Part shown: positions 51,812-61,277 of the stretch, piece by piece | Position numbering within the stretch: position 1 is the stretch's first letter | Layout of the letters: every line of letters starts with the position of its first letter | Translations under genes and position numbers: made by a program | NCBI GenBank assembly: GCA_031553035.1 | Contig: JAVBLY010000006.1 | Span: 1 to 64,000, forward strand | Length of the DNA stretch: 64,000 bases | Direction: 5' to 3' | From: JAVBLY01 sp031553035 | GTDB lineage: Bacteria; Bacillota; Clostridia; Peptostreptococcales; Anaerovoracaceae | Notes under the pieces: model-generated | Told to the model about the DNA's origin: nothing | The model's database searches: none | The model's input: the letters and a program-made list of their open reading frames with translations, nothing else

Positions 51812-52303
51812 ATGGAAAAAGAACTTATCGAACAGCTTTATAAAAAATACGGAAACGCCCTCCTTTTATATATTTACTCTATTTGTCGCGACTTTGGAGT
51901 TTCGGAAGAACTGATGCAGGAAACATTTGTGAAGGCACTTCTGTCTCTGGATGGAAACCACAGCAATTTTAAGGCATGGCTTTTTAAGGTCGGGAAAAAC
52001 CTGACGATCAACCGGATCAGGCGGGATAAAAAGGTCATCTACAAAGATGAATTTAAAGGTATCCCGACTGAGGAAAATATTTTATCAGACCTTATAACAA
52101 ATGAGAAAAACAGAAAACTTTATGAAGCGATCTTAGGCTTACCGCCGGGCATGAAACAGATCCTGATACTTCATTATTTTTCCGAAATGTCGTTTGGAAA
52201 AATAGGAGAGATCATGAGCATCAGCCCCGGTAATGCCAGGAACACGGCGTATAAAGCCAGATTGCTTCTTAGAAAAGAAATGGAGGGTGAACATGACATT
52301 TAA
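51812..52303 (+). CDS. ECF RNA polymerase sigma factor (module 1)
   Basis: 163 residues: sigma-70 region 2 (about 6-70, LMQETFVKALLSLDGNHSNFKAWLFKVGKN) and region 4 (about 108-155, LPPGMKQILILHYFSEMSFGKIGEIMSISPGNARNTAYKAR). AGGAGAGG precedes the ATG. Its stop overlaps the anti-sigma gene by 11 bases. It is about half identical by eye to the second sigma factor at 53,619. Confidence 0.93.
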   Translation: MEKELIEQLYKKYGNALLLYIYSICRDFGVSEELMQETFVKALLSLDGNHSNFKAWLFKVGKNLTINRIRRDKKVIYKDEFKGIPTEENILSDLITNEKNRKLYEAILGLPPGMKQILILHYFSEMSFGKIGEIMSISPGNARNTAYKARLLLRKEMEGEHDI

Positions 52304-53522
52304 AGAATTGATAGAACTGTACAGATCAGGGAAGGCTTCCGATATGCAGAAAAAAGTGGTAGAGGATGAAGTGGAAAAGTTCGAAGCCGTTTCAGATTAT
52401 GTATATTCAGACAGAGATGATGGTGAGCTTACGATATCGACAGGGTCTGCAAATTCCAAGACCGCAGATCCCGATTATGAGGAATCCGCAACATTTGTCC
52501 AGTCGGTAAGAAAGCAGATCAAGCATTCCTTTCTCAGAATGGGAGCATATATCATAATAATCGTTATCGTTATTATTGTCATTCAGGCATTTTTGCCGTA
52601 TATTGTTGACAAGTTCTATTATGATCCGACGAAGGAAATTGTTATTTCAGATACAAAGGATGAGGGACCGCAGACTGTTCAGCAAATCGAGCTGGATTTT
52701 GCAATATACTCTCAACTCCATATGCCTTTAGAGCGCAGAAGTGATGCATTTGCAACTCCTCAGGGCTATGGGAAATACAACATCAGCATAACACAGCATA
52801 CATTCACTAATTCTGAATATATTCAGCCTGCGGTCGGAGGGCAGATAGTAAGAGATGAACTTACATTGACTCCTCCCGACTTTCTTGATATGAATGTTAT
52901 GCGAGGTAATTTTACATACGATAAAAGCGTTTCTTACAGCGAAGAACTTGAGGATGGTACTGTTGTTGAGATTCCTTTAGATAAGGAATATGCACAGCAT
53001 AATAAAGACTTTCTCAGTGAGATGGAAGTGCTTGATAAAGACAGGCAGATCAAAGCCATAATTTCATTCAAAGAACCGGTCAGTTATGAGAAGATGCTCA
53101 GCATAGAAAAGAAATATGACTTGGCCTCTCCTTGGTATGCTGTGAAAACCACAAGTGAAGATGCTTTCAACTTAGATTTTGGTTTCTCTGCTCTGGATAA
53201 CAAAGTATATGAATCATATGAGAATAATAAATACCCATATCTTTTCAAAGAAATGGATGGGCATGAAGATGATGAAGCCTATATGAAGCAATATTTCTTA
53301 TCTATGATCAAATACGAGGGAGATCAAAAAGAATTCCTGAAAACTTTTGATCCGCTTTTCGAATTTAATTCGGATATATATCAAAGCGCATATGATTTTG
53401 TGGATAAAAACGGCTTGAATATTTATGGAATCGTAACTTATGTTGATAAAAATCAAGCAAAGGAATTGGTCGATGATAATATCGCATATGAAATAAAATT
53501 CAAAGATTTCGGCAGGCAATAA
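52293..53522 (+). CDS. Membrane anti-sigma factor with C-terminal sensor domain (module 1)
   Basis: 409 residues. The N-terminal 80 residues (MTFKELIELYRSGK...) are cytosolic and would bind the sigma factor; there is no zinc HxxxCxxC motif. One membrane helix spans about 85-104. The large outer part fits the Sigma_reg_C type. GGAGGGTGA precedes the start, inside the sigma gene. Its outer domain probably senses envelope stress. Confidence 0.82.
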   Translation: MTFKELIELYRSGKASDMQKKVVEDEVEKFEAVSDYVYSDRDDGELTISTGSANSKTADPDYEESATFVQSVRKQIKHSFLRMGAYIIIIVIVIIVIQAFLPYIVDKFYYDPTKEIVISDTKDEGPQTVQQIELDFAIYSQLHMPLERRSDAFATPQGYGKYNISITQHTFTNSEYIQPAVGGQIVRDELTLTPPDFLDMNVMRGNFTYDKSVSYSEELEDGTVVEIPLDKEYAQHNKDFLSEMEVLDKDRQIKAIISFKEPVSYEKMLSIEKKYDLASPWYAVKTTSEDAFNLDFGFSALDNKVYESYENNKYPYLFKEMDGHEDDEAYMKQYFLSMIKYEGDQKEFLKTFDPLFEFNSDIYQSAYDFVDKNGLNIYGIVTYVDKNQAKELVDDNIAYEIKFKDFGRQ

Positions 53523-53568
53523 GTTATCATTCCCAGTCAACCCCAATTCCCCAGTAACCTTTCCTCAT

Positions 53569-53597
53569 GTAACGATTAACGCAATTAATTGTTATAC
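53569..53597 (+). promoter_or_regulatory. Promoter of the second ECF module
   Basis: GTAACG (53569-53574), 17 bases, TTATAC (53592-53597), then TAGTAGGAGAGG. The TGTAAC-like -35 is typical of ECF promoters; autoregulation is likely. Confidence 0.55.
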
Positions 53598-53618
53598 TAG
53601 TAGGAGAGGTTAATTTTT

Positions 53619-54110
53619 ATGGAAAAACAATTATTTGAAAAGCTGTATATGGACTACAGCAGATCTCTCCTGCTGTATATCTATTCCATATGCGGTGATT
53701 TCGGACTGGCGGAGGAACTGATGCATGAAACTTTTGTAAAAGCAATGCTTTCGTTGTCTGATGATCACGATAATTTCAAGGCTTGGCTTTTTACCGTAGG
53801 GAAAAACCTGACCCTGAACAAGATAAAGCGGGAAAAGAAAGTGACATACACGGATGAACTGGCCGACATAAAGGCAAATGATGATATTTTAACTGAACTT
53901 ATAGCTGATGAGGAAAATAGAAAACTGTACACTGCTATACTGTCCCTGCCGGACAAAATGAAGCAGGTAGTCACTCTCCATTATTTTTCGGGACTGAGCC
54001 TGACTCAGATCGGAGAAATAATGGGTATGAATCCGGGGAATGTAAGGATCGTAGCCTTTAGAGCCAGACAGCATATGAAAAATGAATTGGAGGAAGACGA
54101 TGACTTTTAG
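53619..54110 (+). CDS. ECF RNA polymerase sigma factor (module 2)
   Basis: 163 residues, same length and domain order as module 1: region 2 with LMHETFVKAMLSLSDDHDNFKAWLF and region 4 with LPDKMKQVVTLHYFSGLSLTQIGEIMGMNPGNVRIVAFRAR. TAGGAGAGG precedes the start. Its stop overlaps the anti-sigma start by 11 bases exactly as in module 1, so the pair arose by tandem duplication. Confidence 0.93.
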   Translation: MEKQLFEKLYMDYSRSLLLYIYSICGDFGLAEELMHETFVKAMLSLSDDHDNFKAWLFTVGKNLTLNKIKREKKVTYTDELADIKANDDILTELIADEENRKLYTAILSLPDKMKQVVTLHYFSGLSLTQIGEIMGMNPGNVRIVAFRARQHMKNELEEDDDF

Positions 54111-55341
54111 GGAATTGCTCAAGCTTTATAAAAAAGGAGAATTGACAGATAAGGAAAAGCCCATGGTGGAAAGCGAAATCGATAAGTTCGAAGCATTGTC
54201 CGATTATGTTTTTTCGGATGTGCAGGATGAATCCACACTGGAATCGGGTTCAGATACCGACCAGAATCCAAATCCACAGCAAGAAACACCGGATGAAGCT
54301 GCTTTTACAAAAACCATAAAAAAACAGATCCATAACGCCTTTGTTAGGATGGGAATAATTATACTGGCTGTATTGATAGTGTTTGTTCTATTCTTCCAGT
54401 TCGCTCTGTCTCCTATAGTTGATTCTTTTTATTATGATCCTGCAAAAGAAACCACGATAAAACCATTCTCTAATGATGACGGATTTTATAAGGTGCAGCA
54501 GATGGAAAAGGACTTTCAGGTCTTTGCCGATCTTAATATGCCTATGGAAAACAGAACTCATGTCCAGGCCACGCCTTTAGGGTATGGAAAGTATAATCTT
54601 TCAGTGATCGCTGAAGGGCAGTCATCTTATGATGAGGCAAAACCTTCGATCAGCGGGCAGCTTGTCAGGGATCGTCTCACATTTTCCATACCTGATTTTA
54701 TCGACAGTGATTTGTCATATACAAATTTTGCATATTTGGATAATTCCAGTGTTGTCATTGAAACAAAAGAAGGGCCGTATACTGTTCCGAAAGACAGAGA
54801 ATATGCAAAAGAAATGAGATATTTCGTCAATGACGAATTAAAAGATTACGGTGATGACGAAATGCTTAAAGTAGCTATATCGTTTAAAGACCCGATAACT
54901 TTCACAAATATGAACAAGCTGATAGATAAATATGACATAGAACAGGTCTGGTATGCTGTTGCAACCAGTCGCCAGAACGGGGAACAGCAGAGGGATCTAG
55001 GCTTTTCTCTTGCATATGGTAGTTGGTTCTATGGTTATGAGGACCCTGAATACCCTAACCTGTTTTACCAGCCCGATAAAGACGATACTGCCGTCAAGCA
55101 GCACTTCATGTCTATGCTAAAATATATGTCGGATCAGAAAGAGTTTTTGTCGATTTTAAACGGCCCCGAATATGGCACGAATGAATATTACGCAGACATG
55201 TATTCCAACGCATACAAATATGTTGAGAAAAACGACTTCAAGCTTTACGGCTGCGTAGCATTTGTCCAAAAGAAATCTCTGGTGGACATGATCGAAAATA
55301 AGGATGCACATCTGGTCAGATTTTATGATTCCGGTCAATAA
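54100..55341 (+). CDS. Membrane anti-sigma factor with C-terminal sensor domain (module 2)
   Basis: 413 residues, paralogous to the protein at 52,293: MTFRELLKLYKKGE at the start, a membrane helix at about 85-105, the outer motif TPLGYGKYNLSV (against TPQGYGKYNISI) and a Sigma_reg_C-type end. The outer domains have diverged more than the sigma-binding parts, so the two modules may sense different signals. GGAGG precedes the ATG. Confidence 0.82.
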   Translation: MTFRELLKLYKKGELTDKEKPMVESEIDKFEALSDYVFSDVQDESTLESGSDTDQNPNPQQETPDEAAFTKTIKKQIHNAFVRMGIIILAVLIVFVLFFQFALSPIVDSFYYDPAKETTIKPFSNDDGFYKVQQMEKDFQVFADLNMPMENRTHVQATPLGYGKYNLSVIAEGQSSYDEAKPSISGQLVRDRLTFSIPDFIDSDLSYTNFAYLDNSSVVIETKEGPYTVPKDREYAKEMRYFVNDELKDYGDDEMLKVAISFKDPITFTNMNKLIDKYDIEQVWYAVATSRQNGEQQRDLGFSLAYGSWFYGYEDPEYPNLFYQPDKDDTAVKQHFMSMLKYMSDQKEFLSILNGPEYGTNEYYADMYSNAYKYVEKNDFKLYGCVAFVQKKSLVDMIENKDAHLVRFYDSGQ

Positions 55342-55485
55342 TACATACTCCGTCATACCATTTGACAGACAAATTCGACTAATATGTGCAAACTTGACCA
55401 TATATGATTAATTGTCGCAAAAAGGGGTAATAAAAAAACACAACCCCCACTAGGCGGAGAGAACCCCAGGTGGGTAGAGCGTGTA

Positions 55486-55518
55486 TTAAAAACCCACAAT
55501 TGTTTTGTGGGTTTTTAA
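55486..55518. terminator. Bidirectional terminator
   Basis: TTAAAAACCCACAA / TTGTGGGTTTTTAA, a perfect 14-bp stem with a five-base loop, between the convergent anti-sigma and C39-like genes. Confidence 0.92.
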
Positions 55519-55521
55519 TTT

Positions 55522-56901
55522 CTAATAAGTTGCTACACCGATGTACCCGTCTTTAGGGAAGTAGTATATAGTGTCGTAGAATAAGTAAACTTGTGTAACA
55601 TCGCTTTTTGCAGGATCCAGTATATAAAGATCTGAATAGGTAGTCGCACCTGGACGGTATCCTACCACTGTGACCCAGTGCTGGCCCGATGTCCCGTAAG
55701 TACATCTCACTATACAGGGGAGGTTATTGTCGACCTGTTTCTTTATAGTTGCCATGGCTCTTGCCTGTGATGTCGATGTTGGTGGATTGCTGAAATCCAG
55801 TCTGTCCATTCCACCGGTGTACCAGTTGGCAAGATCCCCTATGAGGTAAGTGGACGGCGCCACAAATTTTTTATACCTGATGGCTGTGCAAAATGACATG
55901 CTGTAAACGGCACACTGACTTTTAGCCTGGGTACCGATCTTCGCAATTATAGTTTTTGCAGCGGCATCATAGCTGCTTATTACAGTTTTATTTTCTTCCC
56001 ACCTTGCATAAAGAGTGTGTCTGCCGATTTTCTTGACGATGGTCGTATTTTTTATCCTGCTCCCGCCGGTCTTTGCCGTGTACCAGCCCGCAAAATTATA
56101 ATTTGTTCTTTTAGGCGTTGGAAGGCTCTGAAGGCTGTTATATTTTTTCCCTTTTACTACAATGATGCTTACAGGCGAAACCTTGCCGCCGTTGGCATCT
56201 AAGCTTACTTTATATGCACCTTTGACAGAAGCCCATCTTGCATACAGAGTCTTGCTTCCCCCGGAAAATTTAATCTTGGTGGTTGAAGTTACTTTTGAAC
56301 CGCCGGACTTTGCTGTATACCAGCCTTTAAAAACATAGCCCAGTCTTGTGGGTTTGGGCAGGGTGCCGACTTTAGCATTTTGCGTAAGATATAAGGACTT
56401 TGTCTTGACAGAACCTCCGTTCGCGTTGAACTTAAGAGTTCCTTTTATATCGATTGATTTAGATGTTTTAGGTTTTGAAGTTGTCTGCCATTTACCGTCT
56501 TTATACTTCTGATAAAGCCAAGTCACTTCCACAGTCTTTTTCCCCGGATCTGTAAACTTTATGGCATATGTGAATGTTCCCGAGCTGTTGGCCGTAAGAC
56601 CTGCCGGGCTTTTGATGGTCCCGTTTGAATGTATGATCAAATATGAATAAGGTTGGTATCTGGTTTCTTCATTGACAGACCCCTTTGCCGATTGTCTGTC
56701 GCCGGTAAGAGTCATATTGAATCTTGTACCTGCGACCATTGTAGCCGGAGTTTTGATGGTTGATTTTGAAAGAGAAGCCTTTGCAGGCTCGTCTGCAGCA
56801 TATGCCGCACTATTAAAAATACCTGGAACGAATAGTGTCGTCACGGTAAGGCATGCTATGAGCATGACGGAAATAAGATTTTTATTGAGATTTCGGTGCA
56901 T
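55522..56901 (-). CDS. Secreted protein with InlB-type repeats and a C39-like peptidase domain
   Basis: 459 residues. A signal peptide (1-35, SAAYAAD) is followed by an Ig-like region (40-150), two Listeria-Bacteroides/InlB B-type repeats (about 152-222 and 227-300, each with GWYTAKxGGS and LYARW) and a C-terminal papain-like C39 domain: Cys in KSQCAVYSMSFC, His in GQHWVTVVGY and Asp in ILDPAKSD. It probably acts as a secreted peptidase or wall-attached amidase. AAGGGAG precedes the ATG. No LPXTG or anchor is seen. Confidence 0.82.
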   Translation of the reverse strand: MHRNLNKNLISVMLIACLTVTTLFVPGIFNSAAYAADEPAKASLSKSTIKTPATMVAGTRFNMTLTGDRQSAKGSVNEETRYQPYSYLIIHSNGTIKSPAGLTANSSGTFTYAIKFTDPGKKTVEVTWLYQKYKDGKWQTTSKPKTSKSIDIKGTLKFNANGGSVKTKSLYLTQNAKVGTLPKPTRLGYVFKGWYTAKSGGSKVTSTTKIKFSGGSKTLYARWASVKGAYKVSLDANGGKVSPVSIIVVKGKKYNSLQSLPTPKRTNYNFAGWYTAKTGGSRIKNTTIVKKIGRHTLYARWEENKTVISSYDAAAKTIIAKIGTQAKSQCAVYSMSFCTAIRYKKFVAPSTYLIGDLANWYTGGMDRLDFSNPPTSTSQARAMATIKKQVDNNLPCIVRCTYGTSGQHWVTVVGYRPGATTYSDLYILDPAKSDVTQVYLFYDTIYYFPKDGYIGVATY

Positions 56902-57204
56902 AGAATACTCCCTTGAGTCACTCCATTTGTAGTCAGGTTATTAGTATTGGAAGTGAATGTCAATTATCCTTGTATTAACAACGTAATACGGAATTGTTAC
57001 AGTTAAATACCCCGGGCCCCTTGATTTATGCGGGGTTATAGATATTGTCACCGAATAGAAATATATAAGAGATCATATCCACAAGATGTTGTTGGATTCT
57101 ATTGCCTGGAACGCAATTCTATTAATTTCTTATTAATAAATAAATCCCCCAATTAATTGCTTCTTACCCTTTGAAGCAATGGCAAAATGTTATAAGATAT
57201 ACCC
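56902..57204. other. Intergenic region with two hairpins
   Basis: The 303-base gap has no gene. It carries ACCCCG ... CGGGGT (about 57,007-57,038) and the dyad ATTGCTTC-N9-GAAGCAAT (57,156-57,180), the latter 25 bases before the next start and so a possible operator. I see no convincing sigma-A promoter. Confidence 0.4.
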
Positions 57205-57834
57205 ATGATAATAACAGAGTTCGACATAAAAATAAATAAAGACACGGTCCTTGGTCTTGTGGACTTGAGAAAAGACGACCCGCTCTACGCAGATATATTA
57301 GAAGAGCTTGAAGGACTCCTTTCCGGGACATATGAAAAAATCAAGCCGGCAGTGATCTGCGAGACCGGCAGTCTTAAGGGAATCTCTGAGGAATACGATG
57401 ACGATGGCCATGAAGCTTTGTTCGTTATCGTGACGGCAGGCGGTGAGATAAGCCGTTGGTCATCAACGCTGTTTTCCGAGGGCAGATATATGTCTGGGCT
57501 CCTTGCCGATGCAGTTGCGGATGATTATCTTTTTCAGATGGAGCCTGCTGTGGCAGAGATCGTCAAAGAATTCTGCATATCAAAAAATAAAGGAGTCTGC
57601 GCAAGGCTGGAAGCACCAAGAGATATTCCTATGACCGCCCAGAAAAGGGCACTTGAGGCCACAAATGCGGATGAGCTTTTAGGAATTGATTTGACGGAAA
57701 ACTTTATGTTCGATCCGGTCAAAACCATGTGCCGGATCTACATCCTTGATGACGATAAGGACAGATTCGATATATACAGAAGCTGCAAAGACTGTCCTGA
57801 TACAAAGTGCAATTTAAGAGATACTTATGAGTGA
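57205..57834 (+). CDS. Methionine-synthase-activation-domain-like protein
   Basis: 209 residues. The C-terminal half resembles the vitamin B12-dependent methionine synthase activation domain in its stand-alone clostridial form: ARLEAPRDIPMTAQKRALEATNA, LTENFMFDPVKTMCRIYIL and the final CKDCPDTKCNLRD cysteines. It may help reactivate a corrinoid protein, but the cobalamin enzyme is not in the window. It overlaps the permease gene by eight bases, which links it to amino-acid metabolism. Confidence 0.55.
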   Translation: MIITEFDIKINKDTVLGLVDLRKDDPLYADILEELEGLLSGTYEKIKPAVICETGSLKGISEEYDDDGHEALFVIVTAGGEISRWSSTLFSEGRYMSGLLADAVADDYLFQMEPAVAEIVKEFCISKNKGVCARLEAPRDIPMTAQKRALEATNADELLGIDLTENFMFDPVKTMCRIYILDDDKDRFDIYRSCKDCPDTKCNLRDTYE

Positions 57835-59362
57835 TATGCCTGAAAAAACTGACAGAAAAAAACAGCTGACAATGTTCGGCTTTTTCGCCCTGACTGCGTC
57901 CATGCTCATGTCTGCGGACGAATATCCTGTCTTTGCCGAATCAGGTTTGCAGGCGGTATTCTTCCTTATCGTCTGCGGCACTTTATGGTTCTTGCCTGTT
58001 GCTTTGTGCTCGGCGGAAATGGCCACCATCAAAGGTCATACCGAAGGCGGAGTTTTCTCATGGGTGGGAAATGTTCTGGGGCGAAGATTCGGTTTTCTCG
58101 CAATATTTTTTCAATGGTTCCAGGTGAATATCAACTTTATCACAATGATATATTTTATTATTGGAGCACTTTCATATGCAGTTAATATGCCGGGGATCAA
58201 TGATAATCCGTATTTAAAACTTTTGACCTTTCTTATCGTCTACTGGGGGGCTACTTTATTCCAGCTCAAGGGGATAAACAAAACCACAAATCTGGTGAAA
58301 TGGTGTTTTATCATAGGGATAATCGTTCCCTCTGCCCTGACAGTCCTCCTGGCGATTTACTACGCAGCCACAGGCGGGCAGGTAGAGTTTGACGCAAGTC
58401 CTTCTGCAATGCTTCCTGATATCAGCAGTTTTTCTTCTCTTGTTGTGATATTGCCGTTTGTACTTGCCTATTCCGGCATCGAAGCTTCGGCATCTCATAT
58501 TAATGAAATGAAAAACCCGGGCAGAGACTATCATATCGTGTTGATACTTCTGGTCGTCGTTGCTGTTATATTCGATTCCATTGGAGGTTTGAGCATAGCA
58601 ACGGTCATTCCCGCAGACGAACTTTCCATGAATACTGGGGTGGTGCAGGGGCTCACAGTCATGGTTGGTGCCGTATCACCATCTCTGGTGTGGATCGTGC
58701 GGGTTCTTGCAATATTAATGGCTCTTGGTATGCTAGGAGAGATCAGTGCCTGGATCATAGGTCCCGTAAGGGGAATTTATGTTACTGCAAAAGCCGGCAT
58801 ATTCCCCAAATACTTTGATAATCTGAATAAAGATAATGTGCCACTCAGACTGGTCATCATGCAGGGGATAATAGTTTCTGTCATTGCTGCTCTCATAACT
58901 CTGCTTGGAGGCAGTGCAAATGCAGCATTCAAACTGGCCATTTCCCTGACGGTCATGTCCTATCTGGTCACATATATACTTATTTTCATCGCATATCTTG
59001 TCATGGTATCAAAACATGACGACTGGAAGCGAGGGTTCCAGCTCAGGGGCGGAAAACCGCTAAAATACTTTATTGCAGGCGTAGGGCTGATTTCATCTCT
59101 GCTGATCCTGGCCTTGACGTTTGTACCTAATACATCTGCAAATGCCGGCAATAATACCGCCTATATGCTGATATTGGTCATTGGCTTTATTCTGATACTG
59201 GCGCTGCCGAATATCATCTATGATTTATCCGATCCTAAAAGGCATCTGAAAATTTCCCAAATACCGGTTATCAAACACTTTAAAACACCCCATATCAACA
59301 AGTGGATTCAGCCTAAAGCAAGAGGTGAATTCTACTGGGATAACGATCCCGAAAAGCATTGA
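57827..59362 (+). CDS. APC-family amino-acid permease
   Basis: 511 residues with 12 membrane helices of the APC superfamily, closest by pattern to glutamate/GABA antiporter-type proteins (GGVFSWVGNVLGRRFGF, YSGIEASASHINEMKNPGRDY, GEISAWIIGPVRGIYVTAKAGIFPKYF). It should import an amino acid or exchange it for a product. It starts within the end of the upstream gene. It precedes, with a gap of 260 bases, the fermentation operon. Confidence 0.85.
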   Translation: MSDMPEKTDRKKQLTMFGFFALTASMLMSADEYPVFAESGLQAVFFLIVCGTLWFLPVALCSAEMATIKGHTEGGVFSWVGNVLGRRFGFLAIFFQWFQVNINFITMIYFIIGALSYAVNMPGINDNPYLKLLTFLIVYWGATLFQLKGINKTTNLVKWCFIIGIIVPSALTVLLAIYYAATGGQVEFDASPSAMLPDISSFSSLVVILPFVLAYSGIEASASHINEMKNPGRDYHIVLILLVVVAVIFDSIGGLSIATVIPADELSMNTGVVQGLTVMVGAVSPSLVWIVRVLAILMALGMLGEISAWIIGPVRGIYVTAKAGIFPKYFDNLNKDNVPLRLVIMQGIIVSVIAALITLLGGSANAAFKLAISLTVMSYLVTYILIFIAYLVMVSKHDDWKRGFQLRGGKPLKYFIAGVGLISSLLILALTFVPNTSANAGNNTAYMLILVIGFILILALPNIIYDLSDPKRHLKISQIPVIKHFKTPHINKWIQPKARGEFYWDNDPEKH

Positions 59363-59566
59363 ATTTTAGGGCTTAGAGAGTATTGAATGCTGTATACAGA
59401 ATTCTTGAATTATTCCTGAAAAAAGGTTGAAAAGTATTTATTAAAGCATATAATGAAGGTGAGGATCGAGTTATTTATTTCACAAAACTGATTGCACGCA
59501 AAGCACCTGCATGCAAATATTTTGCGGAAAGACTAAATAAACAGGGTAAAACAGCGGGTTTATGTG

Positions 59567-59572
59567 TATAAT
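59567..59572 (+). promoter_or_regulatory. Possible -10 of the fermentation operon
   Basis: TATAAT 51 bases before the CoA-transferase start; the -35 is poor, so the call is tentative. The rest of the 260-base gap after the permease shows nothing else. Confidence 0.35.
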
Positions 59573-59622
59573 AATAAGGTACGCTGAACTTACTGACATA
59601 ATAAAGGAGTTTTTAAGCAAAC

Positions 59623-61185
59623 ATGAAAAGAAAAAAGATTTTGACACCGGCTCAGGCTGCTGAATTCGTTGAGGATGGAATGACTGTTGCATCAAGCGGA
59701 TTCGTAGGAAGCGCTATACCCGAGGCATTGACCGGTGCTATGGAAAAGAGATTTCTCGAATCCGGACACCCGAGAGATATCACTTTTTTTTATGCCGGAT
59801 CTCAGGGCAACAGAGACGGCAGAGGCGGCGACCACGTTGCTCATAAGGGAATGACAAAGAGAGTTATCGCGGGTCATTATAATACAGCCAAAGCCCTTGG
59901 CGAGGCGGTGCTTAGAAATGAGCTGGAAGCATACAATCTCCCCCAGGGAACTTTGTCGCAGCTTTGCAGAGATATAGCGGCAAAAAAGCCGGGAACCATC
60001 ACTCATGTCGGGCTCAATACATTCGTTGACCCCAGGCACGAAGGCGGCAAACTTAACGACATCACGACCGAGAATATGGTTGAGATCGTGGATATTCTCG
60101 GAGAAGAGAAGCTTTTATACAAGTCCTTCCCCATCGATGTTGCTTTTATCAGGGGCTCTTATGCCGACGAATACGGCAATGTGACAATGGAAAGAGAAAT
60201 CGGTCCCGGCGAAGTCACCGCTCTGGCTCAGGCAACAAGGAACAGCGGAGGCAAGGTTTTTGTCCAGGTTGAAAAGATAGTCGAGGGTGACACCCTTGAT
60301 GCCCGTCTGGTAAAGATACCCAGAATATATATCGATGCATTGATCATTGCGGAGGATCCCAAGGATCACGAACAGACTTACGATATGGAATTCGATCCTT
60401 CGCTGACAGGGGAACTGAGAGTTCCTCTGAGCGGTATAACTCCTCCTCCCCTTACTGCAAAAAAGGTAATTGGCAGGAGAGCCGCCATGGACCTGAGAAA
60501 GGATACTGTCGTAAATCTAGGAATCGGTATTCCTGAATTCATATCGGCTGTAGCAAACGAAGAAGGCATAGGCGATTATTTTACGCTGACTGTGGAAGCC
60601 GGTCCTGTAGGAGGCGTCCCTGTAGGAGGCGCCAGGTTCGGTGCCGCAATCAATCCGGAATGCATACTCTGTCATCATGAGCAGTTTGACTTTTATGACG
60701 GTGGCGGAGCAGATCTGGCTTTTCTCGGTCTGGCTCAGATGGATCAGTACGGTAATATCAATGTCAGCAAATTTGGTCCGAGACTTTCAGGTTGCGGCGG
60801 ATTTATCAATATAACGCAGAACGCCAAGGAAGTATTTTTCTGCGGTACGTTTACTGCAGGAGGTCTTAAGGTGGAAATCGCTGACGGCAAACTGACCATA
60901 CTTCAGGAAGGCAGCGAATGCAAATTCAAAGAGATGGTCGAGCAGATCACTTTCAGCGGCGAGTATGCCCAGAAGACAGGGCAGCCGGTCAAATACATTA
61001 CGGAAAGAGCCGTTTTCACGCTGGAGGAAGACGGACTTCATCTCACTGAAATAGCTCCCGGGATCGATCTTCAGACTCAGGTTCTTGACCTTATGGAATT
61101 TTCGCCTGTGGTGGATGATGATCTTAAGCTTATGGATGAGAGAATCTTCAAAGATGAACTGATGGGACTTAAAGAAGATTCATAA
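59623..61185 (+). CDS. Acyl-CoA:carboxylate CoA-transferase (fused alpha/beta, Pct/YdiF type)
   Basis: 520 residues in one chain holding both halves of a class I CoA-transferase. The N-terminal glycine-rich loop is SSGFVGSAIPEAL; the catalytic Glu is in VEAGPVGGVPVGG near residue 327. It moves CoA between acetyl- or butyryl-CoA and an organic acid such as a hydroxy acid. ATAAAGGAG precedes the ATG. It opens the operon that continues with an alcohol dehydrogenase, crotonase and acyl-CoA dehydrogenase. Confidence 0.9.
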   Translation: MKRKKILTPAQAAEFVEDGMTVASSGFVGSAIPEALTGAMEKRFLESGHPRDITFFYAGSQGNRDGRGGDHVAHKGMTKRVIAGHYNTAKALGEAVLRNELEAYNLPQGTLSQLCRDIAAKKPGTITHVGLNTFVDPRHEGGKLNDITTENMVEIVDILGEEKLLYKSFPIDVAFIRGSYADEYGNVTMEREIGPGEVTALAQATRNSGGKVFVQVEKIVEGDTLDARLVKIPRIYIDALIIAEDPKDHEQTYDMEFDPSLTGELRVPLSGITPPPLTAKKVIGRRAAMDLRKDTVVNLGIGIPEFISAVANEEGIGDYFTLTVEAGPVGGVPVGGARFGAAINPECILCHHEQFDFYDGGGADLAFLGLAQMDQYGNINVSKFGPRLSGCGGFINITQNAKEVFFCGTFTAGGLKVEIADGKLTILQEGSECKFKEMVEQITFSGEYAQKTGQPVKYITERAVFTLEEDGLHLTEIAPGIDLQTQVLDLMEFSPVVDDDLKLMDERIFKDELMGLKEDS

Positions 61186-61199
61186 TAAACCGATTCAAC

Positions 61200-61233
61200 A
61201 CCGATTATGCTTGTACAAGCAAGGTATCGGTCA
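61200..61233 (+). other. Hairpin between CoA-transferase and alcohol dehydrogenase genes
   Basis: ACCGAT ... ATCGGT with an inner GCTTG / CAAGC stem; no T run follows, so it may act as a processing site or weak attenuator rather than a terminator. Confidence 0.4.
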
Positions 61234-61277
61234 ATGGATATAAAATTACTCAATATAACAAATTATAGGAGGATGCA

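Noticed and set aside
55441..55485. Hairpin-like CCCAC ... GTGGG region beside the terminator, possibly a structured RNA
   Set aside because: Lies between convergent genes with no leader role, single copy, and no consensus that I recognise.
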